39,627 nt of DNA from Thermoproteales archaeon (lineage in GTDB: Archaea > Thermoproteota > Thermoprotei > Thermofilales > Thermofilaceae), in NCBI GenBank assembly GCA_021163245.1, contig JAGGXB010000090.1:1-39627 (forward strand). Reading direction: 5' to 3'. The notes under the pieces are model-generated. The model had not been told where the DNA came from and ran no database searches. It was given only the letters and a program-made list of their open reading frames with translations. Position 1 is the first letter of the stretch, and each line of letters starts with the position of its first letter. Positions 33,775 through 39,627 of this stretch are shown in pieces. Position numbers and translations under genes: made by a program.

Positions 33775-34842
33775 ATGGCGATTAAAGGATTTGTGAAGTT
33801 TGCAGTAAAAAGAGGAATAACATTATATCTTGTTGTACTACTTTCAATCTACATTACTATTGTTGTAGCAAATATGGGTGGTATGATTGATAATTTCATA
33901 AAAAGTCAGTTGTTATTCGATATAACATATCAATTTAAGAGAGATCCTGAGTATAAGGACCTGCCCGCAAATGAACTAGATAAATTAATAAAAGAAACAT
34001 ATAAGCTTGAGATTAAAAGGAGAGGATTAGATAAGCCATTCTATATAAGAAGCTTGGTGTATATGAAAGACGCTATAACTCTAGATTTAGGAAGAGCATT
34101 ATATCTTACTAGCGATACGGGGTCTCGGTCTGTAAGACTGATAATTTTAGAAAGGTTGCCACAAACAGTAATGTTATTCACAACCGCGATGATAATAAAC
34201 TTCTTAACGCATATATTTATTGGATTATATTTATCTAGACATTATGGTGGAAAACTCGATAAGCTTTTTATAGCATTGGCTCCAACATCAGTTGTTCCAG
34301 GATGGTTCTATGGTATTTTCCTTATATTAATATTTGCCTCGTGGCTACATATACTTCCATATGGTGGCCTTGTTGATGTTCCGCCACCAAAAGACCCGAC
34401 ATTATACACTTTAAGTGTTTTGAAGCATATGATACTACCATTAGCTTCGTGGGTTATCTCTGGATTTTTCTTAGGTTGCTATAGTAATAGGACATTCTTT
34501 CTTATTTTTTCAACAGAGGATTATGTTGAAGCAGCGAGAGCTAAAGGTGTACCTCCGAGACAGCTGGAAATTAGATACATTCTTAGGCCTTCTCTGCCTC
34601 CGATAATTACTGGTTTCGCGCTTGGTCTTATTGGTTCCTGGGGAGGAGCGATTATAACGGAAACTGTTTTTAACTGGCCTGGACTTGGAAAGGTGACATA
34701 CCAAGCTATAAATGCATTTGATACGCCTGTTTTAGTTGGAGTCACTGTGATATATGCATATTTGTTGGCGGCTACTGTGTGGATACTGGATATGATTTAT
34801 GGAATTATAGATCCCCGTATTAAGGTTATGTATGGGAGGTGA
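33775..34842 (+). CDS. Peptide ABC transporter permease (DppB-like)
   Basis: Membrane permease of 355 residues with about six helices. The EAA loop that contacts the ATPases is EAARAKGVPPRQLEIRYILRPSLPP, and the ending FDTPVLVGVTVIYAYLL...IYGIIDPRIK is typical of the DppB family. An outward segment of about 70 charged residues follows the first helix. The ATG at 33775 is chosen because AAGGGGAT lies seven bases upstream; a TTG seven codons earlier overlaps that site. The next permease starts five bases after its stop, with GGGAGGTGA between them. Confidence 0.93.
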   Translation: MAIKGFVKFAVKRGITLYLVVLLSIYITIVVANMGGMIDNFIKSQLLFDITYQFKRDPEYKDLPANELDKLIKETYKLEIKRRGLDKPFYIRSLVYMKDAITLDLGRALYLTSDTGSRSVRLIILERLPQTVMLFTTAMIINFLTHIFIGLYLSRHYGGKLDKLFIALAPTSVVPGWFYGIFLILIFASWLHILPYGGLVDVPPPKDPTLYTLSVLKHMILPLASWVISGFFLGCYSNRTFFLIFSTEDYVEAARAKGVPPRQLEIRYILRPSLPPIITGFALGLIGSWGGAIITETVFNWPGLGKVTYQAINAFDTPVLVGVTVIYAYLLAATVWILDMIYGIIDPRIKVMYGR

Positions 34843-34847
34843 AGTAA

Positions 34848-36278
34848 ATGAGTAGTGCAGGTATGGAATATAGTTTAAAAGGAATATTGAGAGAAGTTTT
34901 ATCATATAAATCAGGACTGTTCGGAATTCTCTTACTTATATTTCTAGTTGTTTTATCGATTGTAACTATTATAGCCATACCTTATAATACTGCAATCAAT
35001 TTATGGAGGGGAGAAGAAGGTATTTGGTTAGAGAATCCAAAAAATGCTCAGCCAGTTTGGGTTAAATATATAGTTGGAAAGAACTTGCCGGAGAATATAG
35101 TTCTTGATTCTAAAAAAGCGGGGATGATAGGTATCACGAAAGCTTTAACGGAAATTCCTGGCACCGATTTTAAAAAGGTGTATATGGAGTTTACTTTTAC
35201 TTATGATTATGACGATTTTCCAAGTGAGGTAAACATATTTTTCGATGCGAAGTATACTAAAAATGCACCTATATTAAAAATATACATTATTAAGCCAGGA
35301 GGAATAAAAGTAGACTTGATTAACTATATATTAAGAAAGCCTGATGATATTCTTTATCTTTCTATTAACCCGATTGTTTCACAAAACCTTTTGATACATG
35401 CATCAAGTGTAGTTGGAAAACAGCTTGAAGAAGAACTACCTATTGAAATGGCTCTTTTTGCTGTTGAAGATGAATCTTTGGCAAATGTAGGAACTTTGAA
35501 AGTTCTAAAAGGCGTGTATAAAATAGTTATCGAGGGGACTTTGTTTGGTAAAGAATCGGATGTTGATGCTAAGGTTGTGATATATGGTAAGGTCTGGGGT
35601 TGGGCTGGTACTGACCATATGAGAAGAGATCTGGGTATTGCATTATTATGGGGTACACCTGTTGCAATGTCTTTTGGACTAACTGCTTCTTTAATGATAA
35701 CAATTTTGCATTTATCTATTGCAACAATTAGTGGCTACTATGGTGGTTGGGTTGATTCTCTAATACAGAGATTGACTGAAATTTATATGATTATACCGTT
35801 TCTACCTTTCTTAATTATGATAGCAACATTTTATAAATTAGATATATGGATACTTTTGGCTGTTATCATTGTACTAAGTATTTTTGGTGGGGGTATTAAA
35901 AGTACAAGAGCACTCGTTATGCAGATCCGAGAATATCCCTACATTGAAGCTGCTAAGGTTTATGGTGCGAGCAACTTAAGAATAATATTTTTATATATCA
36001 TTCCAAAGATTCTACCGCCAGTTATACCTGGATTAATAGGTGCAGTGCCAGGCTATGTATTTCTAGAAGCTGGATTATCATTCCTTGGACTTGGAGATCC
36101 TTATTTGCCGACATGGGGTAAGGTTATAAATGATGCATATAACAATGGAGCATTGTATAAAGGCTACTATTATTGGGTATTGGAGCCTGCGTTCATGTTA
36201 ATTTTGACTGCATTTGCCTTCTCATTCTTAGGATTTGCATTAGATAAGATAGTAAATCCAAAACTTAGAGAAGTTTAG
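34848..36278 (+). CDS. Peptide ABC transporter permease (DppC-like) with large outward insertion
   Basis: Second permease, 476 residues against about 300 for the usual DppC. The first helix is at residues 23-45; then comes an insertion of about 200 residues (50-250) predicted to lie outside the cell, rich in beta-like segments; then the family pattern resumes with GTDHMRRDLG (254-263), five more helices, and the EAA loop EAAKVYGASNLRIIFLYIIPKILPP. The LEAGLSFLGLGDPYLPTWGKVI ending is typical. A near-perfect ribosome site, GGGAGGTGA, lies five bases before the ATG. The insertion may dock the long binding protein, which is inference. Confidence 0.92.
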   Translation: MSSAGMEYSLKGILREVLSYKSGLFGILLLIFLVVLSIVTIIAIPYNTAINLWRGEEGIWLENPKNAQPVWVKYIVGKNLPENIVLDSKKAGMIGITKALTEIPGTDFKKVYMEFTFTYDYDDFPSEVNIFFDAKYTKNAPILKIYIIKPGGIKVDLINYILRKPDDILYLSINPIVSQNLLIHASSVVGKQLEEELPIEMALFAVEDESLANVGTLKVLKGVYKIVIEGTLFGKESDVDAKVVIYGKVWGWAGTDHMRRDLGIALLWGTPVAMSFGLTASLMITILHLSIATISGYYGGWVDSLIQRLTEIYMIIPFLPFLIMIATFYKLDIWILLAVIIVLSIFGGGIKSTRALVMQIREYPYIEAAKVYGASNLRIIFLYIIPKILPPVIPGLIGAVPGYVFLEAGLSFLGLGDPYLPTWGKVINDAYNNGALYKGYYYWVLEPAFMLILTAFAFSFLGFALDKIVNPKLREV

Positions 36279-36288
36279 GTGCAGAAAG

Positions 36289-37254
36289 ATGACGGATAAT
36301 ATATTAGAAGTAAAAAATCTTAAACTTTATTATGATACTAGAAAGGGCATTGTCAAAGCTGTAGACAATGTCTCCTTCACTTTAAAACGTGGAGAAACTT
36401 TGGCTATTGTAGGAGAATCTGGATGTGGTAAAAGTTCTATGGCAAAGGCTATTATTAGACTTCTACCTAGAAATGTACATACATATAGTGGAGAAGTCTT
36501 TTTTGATGGTAAAGATATAATGAAATACGATGATAATAGATTTAGAAGAGAAGTTAGATGGAGAAAGATTTCTATGGTTTTTCAAGGCGCCCAGAATTCA
36601 TTGAATCCCGTTCTGAAAGTTGGTTTTCAGATAGCTGAGCCTTTAATGATACATGAAGGACTAAAAAAGGAAGAGGCTATAAAAAGAGCTAGAGAGGCTT
36701 TAAAACTAGTTGGTATTCATGAGGCTTTTATTGACAGGTATCCTTTTGAGCTTAGTGGAGGTATGAAGCAACGTGTTGTTATTGCTATGGCACTTGTTAC
36801 TAGACCTGAAATATTAATTCTTGATGAGCCTACGTCAGCTTTAGATGTGATAACTCAAGCAAATATTATGAATCTTTTAAAACGATTAAGGAAGGAATTT
36901 AACTTTACATATATTTTCATTACTCATGATATCGCGTTAAGTAGTGAGCTTGCTGATAAAGTTGCTGTAATGTATGCTGGAGAAATAGTTGAGCTTGCAA
37001 GTGCAGAAGTTTTCTATGGAGAGCCTAATCATCCATATTCAAGAAAACTTATGGCTAGTGTTCCAACACTACGTACGGATAAAAAGCTCGAATTTATTCC
37101 CGGTGCTCCGCCTAGTTTGATTAATCCTCCTCCTGGTTGTCGTTTTGCTCCTCGTTGTCCTTTCGCGATGGATAAATGTAAAGAAGAACCACCTGTATAT
37201 GATCTTGGTGAAGGTCATTTTGTAAAATGTTGGTTGTTTGAAGAAAAGAGGTGA
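36289..37254 (+). CDS. Peptide ABC transporter ATPase (DppD-like)
   Basis: ATP-hydrolysing subunit, 321 residues. Walker A is GESGCGKSS (42-50), the Q-loop is FQGAQNSLNPV, the signature is LSGGMKQR, Walker B is ILILDEPTSALD, and the switch histidine is in ITHD. The C-terminal oligopeptide-transporter extension has four cysteines (C284, C290, C297, C314), a pattern that binds an Fe-S cluster in related DppD proteins. AGGTG lies upstream of the ATG. An 80-base stretch near the end is identical to one in the next gene. It is followed by the DppF-like gene with a six-base gap. Confidence 0.95.
   Translation: MTDNILEVKNLKLYYDTRKGIVKAVDNVSFTLKRGETLAIVGESGCGKSSMAKAIIRLLPRNVHTYSGEVFFDGKDIMKYDDNRFRREVRWRKISMVFQGAQNSLNPVLKVGFQIAEPLMIHEGLKKEEAIKRAREALKLVGIHEAFIDRYPFELSGGMKQRVVIAMALVTRPEILILDEPTSALDVITQANIMNLLKRLRKEFNFTYIFITHDIALSSELADKVAVMYAGEIVELASAEVFYGEPNHPYSRKLMASVPTLRTDKKLEFIPGAPPSLINPPPGCRFAPRCPFAMDKCKEEPPVYDLGEGHFVKCWLFEEKR
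37111..37190 (+). repeat. 80-base perfect repeat, copy 1
   Basis: Identical base for base to 38103-38182. It encodes the cysteine-rich end of the DppD-like ATPase (from PSLINPPPGCRF through KCKEEP). Identity stops sharply on both sides, while the rest of the two genes is only moderately similar. Confidence 0.95.
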
Positions 37255-37259
37255 TATAG

Positions 37260-38237
37260 TTGTCAGAAGATAATGTATTGTTAAAGGTTGTTAAACTAAG
37301 GAAATGGTTCGAGATGAGAAAAGGATTATTTGGAGAAGTTATGTACCTTAAGGCTGTTGACGGAGTCACGTTTGATCTGAATGAGGGTGAAGCTATATCT
37401 TTAGTTGGAGAATCAGGCAGTGGAAAAACTACATTGGGTAAGACAATTCTTAGATTGAGAGAACCGACAGATGGAAAAATAATATTTAAAGGAAAAGACA
37501 TTACTCATCTTCCTAATGATAAACTTTTCTGGTATAGGAGGGAAGCATCACTTATTCAACAAGATCCTTTCGGTGCTCTTCCTGCTCATTTTACCATATC
37601 GAAGATAATTGAGGAACCTTTAATAATTCATAAAATGGGTGATAAGGAAGAGAGAAGAGAAAGGGTATATAAAGCATTAGAAGAAGTGAGATTGACACCA
37701 GTAGAAGATTTTGCTAGTAAATATCCTCATATGCTTAGCGGAGGACAGATGCAACGTGTAGCTATTGCTAGGGCTCTTGTATTAAGACCAAGTTTAGTTA
37801 TAGCTGATGAACCAGTTTCAATGTTGGATGCATCTGTTAGGATTGAGATATTAACTTTGTTAAGAGAGTTGCAGGATAGATTAAAGATAAGTTTCATATA
37901 TATTACTCATGATTTGGCAACTACCAGATACTTCTCTGAATGGATCTTTATAATGTATGCTGGACATATTGTTGAAAGAGGCATAACAAAAGAAATATTA
38001 AGGAATCCATTACATCCATACACAAAGGCTTTGTTATCCGCAATTCCTGATCCTGATCCTGAAAATCGTAAAAAATTCCGTGATGTACCTCCGGGCGAAC
38101 CACCTAGTTTGATTAATCCTCCTCCTGGTTGTCGTTTTGCTCCTCGTTGTCCTTTCGCGATGGATAAATGTAAAGAAGAACCGCCAGAGATTGAAGTTAG
38201 TCCTAAACACTTCGTAAAATGCTGGCTATATGCTTAA
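37260..38237 (+). CDS. Peptide ABC transporter ATPase (DppF-like)
   Basis: Second ATPase, 325 residues. Walker A GESGSGKTT, Q-loop IQQDPFGALPAH, signature LSGGQMQR, Walker B LVIADEPVSMLD and ITHD are all intact. The C-terminal cysteine set (C291, C297, C304, C321) mirrors that of the DppD-like partner. It starts with TTG; GAGGTGA, placed over the previous stop and six to seven bases upstream, makes this start convincing. The usual first-walker 'DPxxSLNPR' loop is altered to DPFGALPAH. Its end overlaps the following membrane-protein gene by eight bases. Confidence 0.95.
   Translation: MSEDNVLLKVVKLRKWFEMRKGLFGEVMYLKAVDGVTFDLNEGEAISLVGESGSGKTTLGKTILRLREPTDGKIIFKGKDITHLPNDKLFWYRREASLIQQDPFGALPAHFTISKIIEEPLIIHKMGDKEERRERVYKALEEVRLTPVEDFASKYPHMLSGGQMQRVAIARALVLRPSLVIADEPVSMLDASVRIEILTLLRELQDRLKISFIYITHDLATTRYFSEWIFIMYAGHIVERGITKEILRNPLHPYTKALLSAIPDPDPENRKKFRDVPPGEPPSLINPPPGCRFAPRCPFAMDKCKEEPPEIEVSPKHFVKCWLYA
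38103..38182 (+). repeat. 80-base perfect repeat, copy 2
   Basis: Second copy of the 80-base stretch at 37111-37190, in the same reading phase at the end of the DppF-like gene. Spacing between copies is 992 bases in direct orientation. Best explained by recent gene conversion between the paralogous ATPase genes. Confidence 0.95.
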
Positions 38238-38802
38238 AAGTTTTTTTAAAAATCCTAAAAAATTAATTATAATTGGTGTTTTACTTTTTGTTATTGCTTT
38301 TTTATTATCATTGCATACAATGTATTATTCATCTCCGCACTATGAGTTAAAGAAAAAGATTAATGTTTCAATTAAGAAAGGCAAATTAGAAGTACTAAAT
38401 TTTATTTTTCCGAGAGATATTGGAGAACGTTTATACTATGATATAGATCTAAAAGGTATAAAGAAATTTAGTATCGTATTAGAATTTTATGATAATGATG
38501 GATATATTCTGTATTCTAAAAATTTTACATCAAGTGAAACCTATATTAGAGAGAAAGGTAGTGTACTCTTTTATCGTTCTCCATACTCATTAAAAGTATT
38601 ATTACATTGTTTAAATAATACTAAAGTTTCAGGAATATTTGTGATAAGATATTCTATAATCGACATTACTACTTTGGCTATATTTTCTATATCCAGTGCA
38701 GTTTTATCTTTGATTGGAATGGGTATATTAGCATTTGGTGTATATGGATATTTGATTGAAAAAGAGTTTGAAAGAAGAAAAAAAAGGGAAAAAAATATTT
38801 GA
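38230..38802 (+). CDS. Small membrane protein linked to the peptide transporter, unknown function
   Basis: Not a family I recognise. The 190-residue protein has an N-terminal membrane helix (about 12-28), an outward domain of about 110 residues with alternating strands (for example KFSIVLEFYDNDGYILYSK and YSLKVLLHCLNNTKVSGIFVIRYS), then a second helix (about 148-172) and a very basic, charged cytoplasmic tail (EKEFERRKKREKN). The outward part may be a beta-sandwich with a lipid- or peptide-facing role. Its ATG lies within the last codons of the DppF-like gene, so the two are translated together, and the nucleoside phosphorylase gene follows by three bases. Confidence 0.7.
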   Translation: MLKSFFKNPKKLIIIGVLLFVIAFLLSLHTMYYSSPHYELKKKINVSIKKGKLEVLNFIFPRDIGERLYYDIDLKGIKKFSIVLEFYDNDGYILYSKNFTSSETYIREKGSVLFYRSPYSLKVLLHCLNNTKVSGIFVIRYSIIDITTLAIFSISSAVLSLIGMGILAFGVYGYLIEKEFERRKKREKNI

Positions 38803-38805
38803 TAT

Positions 38806-39546
38806 ATGGCTTATTTGAAAAATATGGACATAAAACATTCTATTTCTGATAAACCCTTCCATATATTGGCAGAGCCTCATGAAATAGCTGAAAAAGTAAT
38901 CGTAGTTGGAGATCCACTAAGAGCAGAAAGGATTTCACAAATTCTTGATGATGTTAGATTAGTTAACAAAAATAGATGTTTTCTAACATACACAGGTTTT
39001 TATAATAACATGAAAATTACGATTAGCACACATGGTATTGGAGCTCCTTCAGCGGCAATAGTTTTTGAGGAACTTTATATGCTTGGTGCAAAAACTATTA
39101 TAAGATTAGGAACAGCTGGTAGTTTGGTTGACGGGATTGAAGTAGGGTCAGTTTTTATTCCTGTGGCTGCTGCTTATGAAAAAGGTGGTACTATTGGGAT
39201 GTATTTTGATGATTTATGTTTTCCAGCCATTCCAGACTTTAAGTTGGTTAACATACTAGAAGAAGCTTTTCTAAATAAAGGATTAAACATACAGAAAGGT
39301 ATAGTTGTGTCAAGCGATTCTTTTCATGCTGAGAAAAAATACTCCAAAAAATGGAGGTCTTATGGTATTAAAGCGGTCGAAATGGAATGTGCCACACTTT
39401 TTACTCTTTCTAATTATAAGGGTTTTAGAAGTGCAGCTGTTCTCTTGATCATCGATAGTTTAGTCACAGGAGAAGTATTAGAAAGACATCAGATTGAAGA
39501 AAAAGAAGTAGTTCTCGCAAAAACTATAATAGAAGCATTAAAATAA
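38806..39546 (+). CDS. Nucleoside phosphorylase (purine/uridine phosphorylase family)
   Basis: Cytoplasmic phosphorylase that splits nucleosides into base and pentose 1-phosphate; 246 residues, a hexameric-type (PNP/UDP family 1) length. VVGDPLRAERI near residue 35 is the phosphate loop; STHGIGAPSAAIVFEEL and IRLGTAGSL near 75-105 complete the phosphate and ribose sites; VSSDSFH and VEMECATLF near 165-195 are the base and ribose loop. Purine nucleoside, uridine or methylthioadenosine specificity cannot be told apart by eye. It starts three bases after the membrane protein gene, so it may be the last gene of the transporter operon. Confidence 0.9.
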   Translation: MAYLKNMDIKHSISDKPFHILAEPHEIAEKVIVVGDPLRAERISQILDDVRLVNKNRCFLTYTGFYNNMKITISTHGIGAPSAAIVFEELYMLGAKTIIRLGTAGSLVDGIEVGSVFIPVAAAYEKGGTIGMYFDDLCFPAIPDFKLVNILEEAFLNKGLNIQKGIVVSSDSFHAEKKYSKKWRSYGIKAVEMECATLFTLSNYKGFRSAAVLLIIDSLVTGEVLERHQIEEKEVVLAKTIIEALK

Positions 39547-39627
39547 AAAATTATAAGCTAAACTGGCTAAGCTTAATATATACTAATTTCTTGAAGCTTT
39601 TTATATTCATATTGTATAAAACTCCTA

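Noticed and set aside
39547-39627. A TATA-like run (cttaatatata) near the right edge as promoter of a next gene
   Set aside because: Plausible, but no gene start is visible inside the window, so it cannot be tied to anything.
1-39627. tRNA, rRNA, CRISPR array, insertion sequence or integrase
   Set aside because: No repeat-spacer pattern, transposase motif, tRNA-like cloverleaf or rRNA segment was recognised by eye; a covariance-model scan would be needed to exclude small RNAs such as C/D box guides.

Overview
The window is AT-rich archaeal DNA, most likely from an anaerobic, thermophilic, peptide- and sugar-using member of the Thermoproteota (crenarchaeal side). The evidence is an A/V-type ATP synthase, RadA, an archaeal-type PheS/PheT pair, a class III ribonucleotide reductase with its activase, TATA-box promoters (some apparently leaderless) in front of transcription units, and strong GGAGGTGA-type ribosome sites inside operons. 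I cannot name the genus. I see no tRNA, rRNA, CRISPR array, insertion sequence or attachment site. The longest gene-free stretch is about 258 bases (17071-17328).

Layout. 1-5180: five and a half A/V-ATP synthase genes. They are a 5'-truncated atpC, a leftward atpI-atpK pair and a rightward atpF-atpH-atpE set; subunits A, B and D are not here. 5221-14478: a leftward cluster with homologues of all eleven core subunits of respiratory complex I, in transcription order A-H-J-K-L-N-M, then a 141-base gap with a promoter, then B-C-D-I. The D-like protein keeps both CxxC pairs of a [NiFe] active site and a cleavable tail, and the B-like protein has a CNGC motif, so this is a group 4 energy-converting hydrogenase with a full complex I-type membrane arm. 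A divergent gene (14602-15087) encodes the matching hydrogenase maturation protease. 15068-17070: a DUF362 protein and a RadA with unusual loops. 17329-20152: anaerobic ribonucleotide reductase NrdD and activase NrdG, preceded by a perfect palindrome. 20149-26044: a sugar block, with GHMP sugar kinase and double GNAT protein leftward, and GH38 alpha-mannosidase and GalT rightward. 26116-29344: pheS-pheT. 29328-30821: a secreted, membrane-anchored propeller-like protein. 30952-38237: a complete peptide-type ABC importer (binding protein, two permeases, two ATPases), followed by a small membrane protein and a nucleoside phosphorylase (38806-39546).

How the parts may fit together (inference): imported peptides and sugars are fermented, reduced ferredoxin passes electrons through NuoI/NuoB-like clusters to the [NiFe] site, H2 is released, ions are pumped by the Nuo-like membrane arm, and the ATP synthase uses the gradient. 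No NADH module (NuoEFG) or F420 module (FpoF) is present in the window.

The most notable signals are the complete complex I-like hydrogenase, the reversal of key lysines to acidic residues in its NuoN-like subunit, an apparent internal duplication of the peripheral lobe in the 955-residue ATP synthase subunit I, and an 80-base perfect repeat shared by the two ABC ATPase genes.
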